Positions 25,702-33,290 of a stretch of DNA of 49,295 bases are shown piece by piece (positions within the stretch are counted from its first letter, which is position 1; every line of letters starts with the position of its first letter). The stretch covers positions 1 to 49,295 of the forward strand of contig MPNN01000015.1 in NCBI GenBank assembly GCA_002239045.1. The letters are read 5' to 3'. The position numbers and the translations under genes are program-made. The DNA is from SAR202 cluster bacterium bin127 (lineage in GTDB: Bacteria > Chloroflexota > Dehalococcoidia > Lucifugimonadales > Lucifugimonadaceae). A model generated the notes under the pieces. The model saw only the letters and a program-made list of their open reading frames with translations, made no database searches and was not told where the DNA came from.

Positions 25702-25769
25702 GATTGTGACGTTCATCCTCCAAGCAATGTACATTAGTTAATCGCTAAAGATGAATCAGGACGAGTCGA

Positions 25770-26234
25770 ATGACCTCTGGTGCCGAAACCACTCAAGAAA
25801 CCACGGTAAGCAATTCATTTGCCGACGTTCTTTACGCGGTGAACGAACAAGCCAATGAGGATGCTGGCGAATCCTACATCTTCAAGGTGTGGCAACGATT
25901 ATGCTGGTCCGGGCAGTGCCGTCTGTGCAGGCGTTATCCGGAAGGTAAACCTGTCGTCCCTGGAACCACCAACGTGACGAGCATCTACAACGCTGCTCGT
26001 TCCTGTTCCGGAAAAGTGGAGTTTGTTACACCCACGTTGTCCGTTTTGGAAGCAGTGTTCCGCATCCTGATCGTGAACGGCAACCAGCCGATGAGATTCA
26101 GCGCCGTCGTTGACAAACTCAAAGAGCATTGGGGCACAGAGTTTCCTCAACGAGTCGAATCGCTTGAACTTTTGCAACGTGTCCTCGATAGTGCCAACGA
26201 GTACCACATCGGCCGCGCTCCGGAAACCGAGTAA
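25770..26234 (+). CDS. Hypothetical protein with a small Cys cluster
   Basis: A 154-residue soluble protein that I do not recognise. An AGGACGA site precedes the ATG. The N-terminal part contains WQRLCWSGQCRLCRRYPEG, with three Cys in an arrangement that could bind zinc or an Fe-S cluster, and a further Cys in ARSCSG. The C-terminal 70 residues are helical (LSVLEAVFRILIVNGNQPMR, then VVDKLKEHWG) and have the pattern of a winged-helix-like or HARE-HTH-like module. It lies between moeA and the Fe-S membrane oxidoreductase on the same strand. A DNA-binding role is a guess. Confidence 0.5.
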   Translation: MTSGAETTQETTVSNSFADVLYAVNEQANEDAGESYIFKVWQRLCWSGQCRLCRRYPEGKPVVPGTTNVTSIYNAARSCSGKVEFVTPTLSVLEAVFRILIVNGNQPMRFSAVVDKLKEHWGTEFPQRVESLELLQRVLDSANEYHIGRAPETE

Positions 26235-26292
26235 CACCGCAGTCGATCGTCCTTAACGCACTCACGACGCCGTCGCGCGTAACATTGCGAGC

Positions 26293-28431
26293 ATGTTTGA
26301 AGTCGCGGGACGCACCGATTTCTGGAACATCGGATACCCTCTCCTCGGCGCGATCGTCTACCTGATCGCCCCGATATCCATCGCGTTTATCGCTTACGGC
26401 CTGTATCGCCGGATCCAATTCTGGCGACTGGGCGCCGAGTACGACGAACTTGGTTCCCACGGCGAACGCGTTCGTGAATTCCTCCGCACCGGTGCGTTCG
26501 GATTCGGCGGACACGGCAAGTTCCACCCGCGCCGAGAACGCTACGCCAGCATCATGCACTTCGCCATATTCTGGGGATTTGCTGTGCTCCTGCTGGCTAC
26601 AACCATCGCCGCGATCGAGTTCAACTTCGAAGAATACCTTGGCGTCAACTTTCCCACCGCGTATTTCCGACTTCAGACCAGCTTCATTTGGGACGTCTTC
26701 GGAGGTGTGTTGGCGCTCATCGGAATCGCAATGGCGTACTGGCGCCGGTACGTCGTCAAACCGGATCGGATCAACTCATTCGCCGATGATTCGGTGATCC
26801 TTGCTTACCTTCTTCTGCTTGTCATCACCGGTTTCGCGCTTGAAGGCCTGCGTATTGGAGCAACCGAACTTAACCCGAACTCCGACCTTTACGCACCGAC
26901 TGATGCGCTTTGGTCACCGGTCGGATGGATATTCGCGAAGCTGTTCAGTGCCATGGGAATATCGCCCGACGCGATGACCTCGTTGCACAAAGCTCTGTGG
27001 TGGTCCCACGCGGCCATCTTCGCCGTCGGTCTTGCATACGCCGCCATCAGCTTCAGCAAGCTGTCTCACATCATCGTTTCATCCCTAAACATCTATCTCC
27101 GGCCCTTACGACCGCGCGGTGCGCTGAAACCGATGGGTGACTTCGAAACCCTAGAGTCGTTCGGCGCGTCCGATCTCAAAGACCTTACATGGCAGCAGAT
27201 GCTCAGCTACGACGCCTGCACCAACTGCGGTCGATGCCAAGACAACTGTCCAGCGTGGGCCTCCGGCAAACCGCTCTCCCCCCGCAAAGTCATCCAAGAC
27301 ATGCGCGGTTACATGGAACAGCGAGCTCCGGAAGTGTTCGGAGCTCACGCGCTTGGCGAACCGGCGCCGTCTCCGTCAACATCGATGGTCAGCGAAGCGA
27401 TCGGAGAAGAGGTCCTCTGGTCATGCACTACCTGTGCCGCCTGCGTGGAGGCCTGCCCGGTCGGGATCTCACACATCGACTCCATCGTCGACATGCGGAG
27501 GTACCTGATGCTCGAACAGGCATCAGCGCCCGACACCGCGATGTCAGCTCTCCAGTCCATGGAGCAACGTGGTCATCCATGGAGCGGCACTGCCCTGACC
27601 AGAGAATCTTGGCTCGAAGATATGGACGACGTCCCTACCATCGACGTAAATCCGAATCCGGATGTCTTGTTCTGGGTCGGATGTTCTGGCGCGTTAGTGG
27701 AACGCGGCGTCAGCGTCACGCGCGCCATGGCATCCGTCTTGAAGAAAGCCAACGTCAACTTCGCCGTGCTCGCATCGCAAGAAACATGCACCGGAGATCC
27801 CGCACGACGCATGGGTAACGAGTACCTGTTCCAGATCCTCGCCGGTCAGAACATCGAAACCGTCAACGGCTACGGCATCAAGACGATCTTGACTACCTGC
27901 CCCCACTGCTTCAACACCATGCGCAATGAATACTCCCAAGTCGCAGAGTCCCTCGCGACCGATTGGAACGTCGAAGTCTTGCACTACACAGAGTTCGTCG
28001 ACCGATTGATCTCCGAAGGGCGGCTAAAGATGTCAGACAAAGAATCCGTGACTCAACGGAGTGCGAACGGCGGCGGTGGTTGCGGCAGCGTGACCTATCA
28101 CGACTCGTGCTACCTAGGTCGTCACAACGACATCTACGACGAACCTCGAAACATCGCCAACGCCGTCGCCGGTATTGAACTGAGCGAGATGTCGCAATGT
28201 CGTTCGCGCGGCTTCTGCTGCGGCGCTGGAGGTGGGCGAATGTGGATGGAAGAATCCGGCACCCGCGTCAATCACATCCGCACCGACCATTTTCTCGAGA
28301 CCGACGCCGAAACCGTCGCCGTCTCATGCCCCTTCTGCCTCCAAATGTTCGAAGAGGGCATCGCCGCCAAAGGCCAGCAAGACAACAAACGGGCCCGCGA
28401 TCTCATCGAGCTCGTAGACGAAGCAAGTTGA
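26293..28431 (+). CDS. Membrane-bound Fe-S oxidoreductase (NarI-like + ferredoxin + two CCG domains)
   Basis: The 712-residue protein has an N-terminal membrane part with about five helices (15-260) resembling the cytochrome b-type gamma subunit of nitrate reductases. Two 4Fe-4S motifs follow: CTNCGRCQDNCP from C309 and CTTCAACVEACP from C378. Two CCG (heterodisulfide reductase D/GlpC) domains complete it, one around CPHCFNTM (about 535) and one ending GFCCGAGGGRMW (about 640). The fusion matches the membrane oxidoreductases that link ETF or lactate/glycolate-type oxidation to quinone. A TAACAT box seven bases before the ATG and the lack of a ribosome site suggest a leaderless mRNA. Electron donor unknown. 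Confidence 0.85.
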   Translation: MFEVAGRTDFWNIGYPLLGAIVYLIAPISIAFIAYGLYRRIQFWRLGAEYDELGSHGERVREFLRTGAFGFGGHGKFHPRRERYASIMHFAIFWGFAVLLLATTIAAIEFNFEEYLGVNFPTAYFRLQTSFIWDVFGGVLALIGIAMAYWRRYVVKPDRINSFADDSVILAYLLLLVITGFALEGLRIGATELNPNSDLYAPTDALWSPVGWIFAKLFSAMGISPDAMTSLHKALWWSHAAIFAVGLAYAAISFSKLSHIIVSSLNIYLRPLRPRGALKPMGDFETLESFGASDLKDLTWQQMLSYDACTNCGRCQDNCPAWASGKPLSPRKVIQDMRGYMEQRAPEVFGAHALGEPAPSPSTSMVSEAIGEEVLWSCTTCAACVEACPVGISHIDSIVDMRRYLMLEQASAPDTAMSALQSMEQRGHPWSGTALTRESWLEDMDDVPTIDVNPNPDVLFWVGCSGALVERGVSVTRAMASVLKKANVNFAVLASQETCTGDPARRMGNEYLFQILAGQNIETVNGYGIKTILTTCPHCFNTMRNEYSQVAESLATDWNVEVLHYTEFVDRLISEGRLKMSDKESVTQRSANGGGGCGSVTYHDSCYLGRHNDIYDEPRNIANAVAGIELSEMSQCRSRGFCCGAGGGRMWMEESGTRVNHIRTDHFLETDAETVAVSCPFCLQMFEEGIAAKGQQDNKRARDLIELVDEAS

Positions 28432-28530
28432 AGCCATCGTTGATCTCCTGACGTGTTTCGCGTCGTCGGAGCATTTCCGAATTCGCTTAAACTTAAGAGA
28501 TTGCCCTAGAAATCAATGGAGAAACAGCAC

Positions 28531-28923
28531 ATGCCATTCTTGGTCAACCACATCCACCTGAAGTCATCCGACCCCAAGCAGACGGCCGACTGGTTCGTCG
28601 AAGCCTTCAAAGTCCAAATCATGTCCGACACGGTGCGAGATTTTGGCGACCGCTTCATCGTCACCCAGACTGAAGGTGGACTAGCGATCAACATCTCCAG
28701 CGAGCGCACCGGCGAGACGCTTGGCCCAGCCGACGCCAACGCCCATTACGGCCTTGAGCACTTTGGCTTCGACACCGACGACATGGATGCCGACATAGCT
28801 CGCCTACAGGCACTCGGCGCCGAACTCAAAGAGGGTCCCATCGCTCTTCCCGATGGCCGAAAGATCGGCTTCATCGCCGCGCCGGGCGACATTCGGATCG
28901 AGCTGATTCAGCAGGTGAGTTAG
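28531..28923 (+). CDS. VOC superfamily protein (glyoxalase-like)
   Basis: The 130-residue protein starts at ATG 28531 with GGAGA at 28518-28522; an ATG at 28516 overlaps that site and is less likely. MPFLVNHIHLKSSDPKQTAD opens the first module and carries the first metal His (HIHL). HYGLEHFGFDTDDMDADI opens the second, and the end (FIAAPGDIRIELIQQ) carries the usual Glu ligand. Metal-dependent catalysis on a small substrate is plausible. It stands alone downstream of the Fe-S gene and converges with the OsmC gene. Confidence 0.8.
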   Translation: MPFLVNHIHLKSSDPKQTADWFVEAFKVQIMSDTVRDFGDRFIVTQTEGGLAINISSERTGETLGPADANAHYGLEHFGFDTDDMDADIARLQALGAELKEGPIALPDGRKIGFIAAPGDIRIELIQQVS

Positions 28924-28943
28924 GGAATCCTGATTATTGCTAC

Positions 28944-28963
28944 CTCCCCGCGATAAAGGGGAG
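28944..28963. terminator. Hairpin between convergent genes
   Basis: CTCCCC (28944-28949) and GGGGAG (28958-28963) form a six-bp stem with an eight-base loop. It lies between the VOC stop and the OsmC stop and could terminate both. It lacks a clear T run and resembles the CCCCTT/AAGGGG repeat family. Confidence 0.35.
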
Positions 28964-29009
28964 ATGGCAACTCCGTTACTCTTTCAAAATCGAGTTCGTC
29001 AACGCTCGC

Positions 29010-29492
29010 TCAAACCAACTCCAACTCCGCCGTAATCCCGATACTTCCCGAGATGCTCCGATAAACGGGACACGAGTTGGGGTGGACCCTCATCACTCGG
29101 TCGATCGCGTCTCGCTTTTCTTCCAGCAGATCCGGATCGATCTTGAGTTTGTAAGTGATATGGATGCGCTTGATGACTAGGACGTTACCTTCCTTCTCGA
29201 TCTCGCCGATGGTGTCGGATTCGAGGTAGCCTTCGCCAGCCGGGATACCGCGCGCCTCAAGGGCGCCGCCAAACGTTCCCGTCATTCAACCGCTTGTCGC
29301 AGCCACGATGTAGTCCAACGTCGTGGCGTGTGGCTCTGAAATGTCCGGGCTGACTCCGTAGTGCTCGGCGACTTCGGAATGAACGCCGAACTTCACCGGG
29401 CCGTCGATCGGCAGGTGCGCAATCCGGAACGGACCTTTAATCCTCTCCAACTTCACACGGGAACGGTAGGCTACAGCGTCGTTTGTGGACAT
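29010..29492 (-). CDS. OsmC-family peroxidase-like protein, candidate selenoprotein (TGA as Sec69)
   Basis: The frame from ATG 29492 is interrupted only by TGA at 29286-29288, then continues without a break to 29010 (160 residues in total). The part before reads SEPHATTLDYIVAATSG and the part after MTGTFGGALEARGIPAG; in OsmC relatives this junction is GGC followed by a small hydrophobic and TGTFG, so the TGA stands exactly where the first catalytic Cys belongs. The second catalytic Cys is intact in HPNSCPV. OsmC proteins reduce organic hydroperoxides with this Cys pair. OsmC-like selenoproteins have been reported from marine metagenomes, so Sec insertion is the best reading; a hairpin follows the TGA. 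Alternatives are a nonsense mutation or a sequencing error. Confidence 0.65.
29241..29281 (-). promoter_or_regulatory. Candidate bacterial SECIS hairpin
   Basis: In mRNA sense, five bases past the TGA, CGGGA pairs with UCCCG (lower stem), enclosing GCGCC/GGCGC (upper stem, 29252-29266) with apical loop CUUGA. The loop lies about 24 bases after the UGA, within the usual distance for bacterial SECIS elements. A loop G is present, though in fourth position and not in the first two. Confidence 0.4.
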
Positions 29493-29585
29493 CCCCAACT
29501 CTTTCTGGATACATTCGGGTGGTAGATTCGTTTAGCATACCGCACGATAACAACCGCGCACCACAGGATCCAAAATCACGAACCA

Positions 29586-30038
29586 ATGAAACGATTTCTC
29601 CGACTGCCACCAGTAATTCCCGCACTCTGCACCATCTTCGCCGGCGTCGTACACAACACTGTGTGGGCGTTCGAACCGCTGCAAGAACCGTGGAACAACA
29701 TCAGCGGCGGCATCATCCTCGCCATCGCAGTTCTCATGTTCACCGTCTCGATCCTCGCCTTTCGTCGTCGAGGCGAGAGCTTTAACGTCGGCAAACCAAC
29801 CGCGAACCTCGTCACGGGTGGAATCTACGCTACATCTCGAAATCCGGCTTATCTGGCGATGCTGATCGCGATTTTCGGGATCGGGTGTGTCGCCAACTCG
29901 CTCGCGATAATTCTAGCCACCATCCCGTCGTTTGTGGTCTTCAACTGGTACACGATACCGAGGGAAGAGCGCTACCTTATGGGGAAACTCGGCTTTGTTT
30001 ACGATCAGTACCGAAATCGGGTTAGACGGTGGATCTGA
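29586..30038 (+). CDS. Isoprenylcysteine methyltransferase-like membrane methyltransferase
   Basis: A 150-residue integral membrane protein with four hydrophobic segments. The C-terminal half has the ICMT/PEMT signature: GGIYATSRNPAYLAML, where the RNP turn holds the SAM site, then PREERYLMGKLGFVYDQY (the EE pair and the Y-RWI ending). Family members methylate a lipid or lipid-like acceptor in the membrane. The substrate is unknown. It diverges from the OsmC gene, with about 90 bp between the two starts. Confidence 0.8.
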   Translation: MKRFLRLPPVIPALCTIFAGVVHNTVWAFEPLQEPWNNISGGIILAIAVLMFTVSILAFRRRGESFNVGKPTANLVTGGIYATSRNPAYLAMLIAIFGIGCVANSLAIILATIPSFVVFNWYTIPREERYLMGKLGFVYDQYRNRVRRWI

Positions 30039-30047
30039 AAGCCGTCT

Positions 30048-30890
30048 TTAATGAACCTTGGCGGACAGCGGATACGAACCGAGTACCTTGACCATCGGCG
30101 CCACCTCTCGTAGCCCGTTCAACGTCTCAACGATCTCAGGGTCCATTCGATGCCCCAGGAAATCCAATAGGAATACGTAGTTACCGAGTTCTTCACCTGT
30201 AGGTCGCGATTCGATCTTCGTCAGGTTGATGTTCCGACGCGCAAACGGCTCCAATGCTTTGTACAGCTGACCCGGCGTGTCTCGATTCATGAAACTGAAC
30301 GCGATACTCGTCTTGTCCGCGCCGGTCGGTTCATGGTCGGTTGATGCGAGCATCACGAACCTGGTCACGTTGTTTTGACCGTCTTGGATGCCGGATCTGA
30401 TCACCGGCAACCCGGCTAAGTCTGCCGCCCGGTGTGGGCCTACAGCCGATACCTCACGCGTCCCGCTCTTCACCATGTACACGGCCTCGACCGTGCTCGC
30501 TGTGGCCACTCGAACGGCGTCGGGGAGATGAGTATCCAAGTACTTACGGCATTGGGCCAGCGCTTCGGGCTTCGATCTGACCACTTTGATTTCAGATGGA
30601 TCAACGCCGCGATGTGCGATCAAACATTGCTCGATACCCAACAACAATTCACCCTTGATCTGGACGTTCGAAGTCCCGACCAAGAAGTCCACAACGTCGA
30701 TCACCGCGCCGCCGACACTGTTCTCGATGGGAACTATCGCCTCATCGACTTCGCCGTCGACGAGCGCGCCCACCACTTGATGCATCTCTGGATAAGCGAC
30801 ACGCTCCCAATCCGAAGGTGCGTAGACATGGCACGCTTGATCGGTGAAGGTCCCCTCCGGGCCGAGGTGCGAGATACGTTTAGGTGACAA
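30048..30890 (-). CDS. pheA: Prephenate dehydratase
   Basis: The 280-residue enzyme turns prephenate into phenylpyruvate in Phe synthesis. HLGPEGTFTDQA opens the PBP-like catalytic domain, and IVPIENSVGGAV, the NNVTRFVML motif (the essential Thr-Arg-Phe) and GPHRAADLAG are present. A C-terminal ACT domain (about 195-275) contains SFMNRDTPGQLYKAL and KIESRPT, the Phe-sensing site, so feedback inhibition is likely. There is no chorismate mutase part. The proposed start is TTG 30890, overlapping the upstream RCK gene by 11 bases; a GAGG lies about 10 bases before it. Confidence 0.9.
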   Translation of the reverse strand: MSPKRISHLGPEGTFTDQACHVYAPSDWERVAYPEMHQVVGALVDGEVDEAIVPIENSVGGAVIDVVDFLVGTSNVQIKGELLLGIEQCLIAHRGVDPSEIKVVRSKPEALAQCRKYLDTHLPDAVRVATASTVEAVYMVKSGTREVSAVGPHRAADLAGLPVIRSGIQDGQNNVTRFVMLASTDHEPTGADKTSIAFSFMNRDTPGQLYKALEPFARRNINLTKIESRPTGEELGNYVFLLDFLGHRMDPEIVETLNGLREVAPMVKVLGSYPLSAKVH

Positions 30891-31563
30891 TCGACGAGAA
30901 CCTCTGTCCGGTCAATACGTACGCCAACTCGTCCAATGCCTCTAGTGGGCAGGACGCAATCACTTCCTCGCCACCAAGAATCACCGTGTCTTCGTTCGGA
31001 ACAAATGGCGATCCCACGCTCGAAACGATCAACGCGATGATGATCCCATAAGGCAGTGCCAGATCTCGGAAGCGATTGCCCACCGACCGGGCAGTCGCGG
31101 GGATCCTCATCGAAACTAACTTCTCGTTGCGATCGTTCAGCGTCATCAACTCGACCATCGGATGGTCAAGCAGCGTCCCGGCGAGGTTCGCCAAGACGAC
31201 GTCCGTGCGGCTTACGATCGAGTCCACGCCCGCGGCAAGGAAAAGGTTGGTATCCGTGCTGTCGTTCACAATCGACACCACGGTTTTGACCTCGAACGTA
31301 AACTTCGCCAACTGGCACGACGCCAAGTTCACCGCATCATCGCCAGTCGTCGCGATGAACGCGTCGCACCGATCGACTCCGGCGTTGTACAACGTGAACT
31401 CTTCAGTGGCATCGCCGGGAATCGCCACATTGCCCAGGGACTTATGAATCATCGAAACGCGACTCTCATCGGTGTCGAGCATCAACACCTCGTTGCCAGC
31501 ATGAACCTGGGAATATGCGATGCGCGTGCCCAATGCACCGCATCCGACGATCATGACATACAT
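30880..31563 (-). CDS. RCK/TrkA-family K+ channel regulatory protein (1)
   Basis: The 227-residue protein from ATG 31563 has an RCK-N Rossmann domain (MIVGCGALGTRIA, then LDTDESR and GDATEEFTL) and an RCK-C domain (about 140-225). Such proteins bind nucleotides and gate KtrB/TrkH channels. Here the GxGxxG is GCGALG, complete. The frame is open for 30 more codons upstream, but the strand begins at 31563. The gene belongs to a string of four regulatory genes and a channel gene on the same strand. Confidence 0.8.
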   Translation of the reverse strand: MYVMIVGCGALGTRIAYSQVHAGNEVLMLDTDESRVSMIHKSLGNVAIPGDATEEFTLYNAGVDRCDAFIATTGDDAVNLASCQLAKFTFEVKTVVSIVNDSTDTNLFLAAGVDSIVSRTDVVLANLAGTLLDHPMVELMTLNDRNEKLVSMRIPATARSVGNRFRDLALPYGIIIALIVSSVGSPFVPNEDTVILGGEEVIASCPLEALDELAYVLTGQRFSSIVT

Positions 31564-31591
31564 TGAAGTCCGTCCATCGATTCGTGCGATA

Positions 31592-32044
31592 TCAACGCGG
31601 CGTGACCGAGCCAATCCGGCCATCGCCGTCGACTTCCATGTTAAGCGTGTCATGTAAATCAGACAGCGCTAACGTGTACGGGTTCACCGTTCGAATGCCG
31701 AATCGCTTGTATATCGTGCTTAATGCCTCGTGCGTCACCACGGCGACAACTTGGTCGACACCGTACGTGATCTTGGCCTTAAGCGCCGCCAAACCATTTT
31801 CCGCCGGGGTGCGAAGAGCGGCCACGAAAAGGTCTGCACCTCGAATATCCATCGCCACCATTGTTTCGTCCTGCGTCGGTTTGGCTTCAAGCACGTCCAC
31901 GTTCGGGCGCGCCAATAGGTGGCTCGGAAACGAACGGATGCGTCTTCCGTCCTCTTCCACGATCAACACGTCATGGCCGGCCTCGCTGAGGAGGTCGGCC
32001 GTCACAATCCCTAATCGATCATGTCCTGCGATTACAACTCTCAT
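31592..32044 (-). CDS. Short RCK-N/TrkA-N domain protein (2)
   Basis: A 150-residue protein with only the N-terminal nucleotide-binding half: RVVIAGHDRLGIVTADLL, VLIVEEDGRRI, then ADLFVAAL and VVAVVTHEAL. The dinucleotide motif is degenerate (GHDRLG in place of GxGxxG), and no RCK-C domain follows. It may pair with one of the two full-length RCK proteins as a modified subunit, as in channels that use non-identical RCK layers. That is inference from the cluster. Start ATG 32044. Confidence 0.7.
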   Translation of the reverse strand: MRVVIAGHDRLGIVTADLLSEAGHDVLIVEEDGRRIRSFPSHLLARPNVDVLEAKPTQDETMVAMDIRGADLFVAALRTPAENGLAALKAKITYGVDQVVAVVTHEALSTIYKRFGIRTVNPYTLALSDLHDTLNMEVDGDGRIGSVTPR

Positions 32045-32102
32045 GTGTAAATTCTCAAGTTAGGAAAACCTCTCGCGATTCCAAATCACGCACCCATCCC
32101 GT

Positions 32103-32588
32103 TCAAGATCCCTGAACAAAGACGCTCTCCGGATACCTGTCCGGATGACCGTTCGACGCATCATATTCCTCCAACGCATCCCGGACCAAAATTAACGCAC
32201 AAGGTGCATTCACGAGTAGGTACTCAGAATCTGAATCGATCTTTCTCGAGTTGATCGTCGAGACGATGCGCGCCGATAAGACCAACGCTTCGGCACCGAA
32301 ATCCAACGCCTCGCGCACCAGCACCTGACCGATGGAACGCGCCTGCAAGATTGAACCCCGGGTTTCGTTCCGCAGCCCGGACGCTTGTTCCGCCCTCAGT
32401 AAGACCCGCTCCCCTTCGGCATAATTCGCAAGATTTGGCGAATCTAATGCGTACCTGCGATCAACAACTATGACGTAGACGAAATGGATTCTCCGATGGT
32501 TGCCATTCGAGAGATTCACCGCGGTCGCGATGACATCAGTGTCGCTATCATCGCCTCTGACCAGACACATTACGCGCGAGTAGCTCAT
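32103..32588 (-). CDS. Universal stress protein-like protein
   Basis: A 161-residue protein with the Usp alpha/beta layout: an opening strand RVMCLVRGDDSDTDVI, a long helix region, then ALVLSARIV and the final strand PCALILVRD. The ATP-binding G-x2-G-x9-G-S/T motif is absent, so this is probably a non-ATP-binding member. Its ATG overlaps the stop of the upstream RCK gene by four bases, so it is made together with K+ channel regulators. Usp-type domains are known to sit next to transporter genes as sensors of energy or cyclic dinucleotides. Confidence 0.65.
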   Translation of the reverse strand: MSYSRVMCLVRGDDSDTDVIATAVNLSNGNHRRIHFVYVIVVDRRYALDSPNLANYAEGERVLLRAEQASGLRNETRGSILQARSIGQVLVREALDFGAEALVLSARIVSTINSRKIDSDSEYLLVNAPCALILVRDALEEYDASNGHPDRYPESVFVQGS

Positions 32589-33244
32589 GCCGCCAACTCG
32601 TCAACTAACTCTTTGCCGCCCGAAATAACGATCTCGTCCGCGGTTCGCAAACGCTCGTCAAGGTCGGGGATCATCCGCGCGTTTTGATCCCTGATCAACG
32701 CCATGACGGAGAGATGGCTTTGATCGTTGAACGCTGTAAATCCGGCTTCCCTCAATGTCATCCCCGCGAAGCGCTCGGGAACGCGTAATCTGCTGATGCC
32801 TTGGTCGCTGCCCAACGAAAGGTAGTCGGCAACATTCGGTGAAAACAGCGTCTCGGCCAATCGCATCCCGGCCTCCTCCTCCGCATTGATTACTCGTTGG
32901 CAACCGATACGCTGCAATGTCTCCGCGTGAAGGCGGTTTCGAGCGCGCGCCACGACCATCGGGATTTCAAATGAACGTAGGAGCACCGCGGTCATGATGC
33001 TGGATTCGACATTCCGGCCAATCGCAACAATCGCCACGTCGAAGTTCTCGACCCCGAGATCCCGCATCAAAATCTCATCGGTCGCATCGCCAGAAACTGA
33101 ATACGTCACCCGCCCGATCAAGTCTTGAATCCTCGATTGGTCGTTATCGATAGCAAGCACGTCGTGCCCATGCTGAAAAAGACCGGTAGCCAATTGTGCG
33201 CCGAATCGTCCAATGCCGGCGACGACTATGTTTTGAGGTGCCAT
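32585..33244 (-). CDS. RCK/TrkA-family K+ uptake regulatory protein (3, KtrA-like)
   Basis: The 219-residue protein is the most canonical of the three RCK proteins: IVVAGIGRFGAQLA with complete GxGxxG, the acidic VLAIDND at the ribose site, SGDATDEILMRDLG, and an RCK-C domain from about 135 to the end (LRVPERFAGMTLREAG). This matches KtrA, the ATP/ADP- or NAD(H)-binding ring that controls KtrB. It follows the channel gene after about 45 bases. Confidence 0.85.
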   Translation of the reverse strand: MAPQNIVVAGIGRFGAQLATGLFQHGHDVLAIDNDQSRIQDLIGRVTYSVSGDATDEILMRDLGVENFDVAIVAIGRNVESSIMTAVLLRSFEIPMVVARARNRLHAETLQRIGCQRVINAEEEAGMRLAETLFSPNVADYLSLGSDQGISRLRVPERFAGMTLREAGFTAFNDQSHLSVMALIRDQNARMIPDLDERLRTADEIVISGGKELVDELAA

Positions 33245-33290
33245 CTCAAGTCTCCAGATATCTGATCGTCTGGAAGTTCAGAATTCGAGA

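Noticed and set aside
29286..29492. Reading the OsmC locus as two separate small genes
   Set aside because: Neither half has a full OsmC fold, the second would start immediately after the stop, and the homology runs straight through the TGA.
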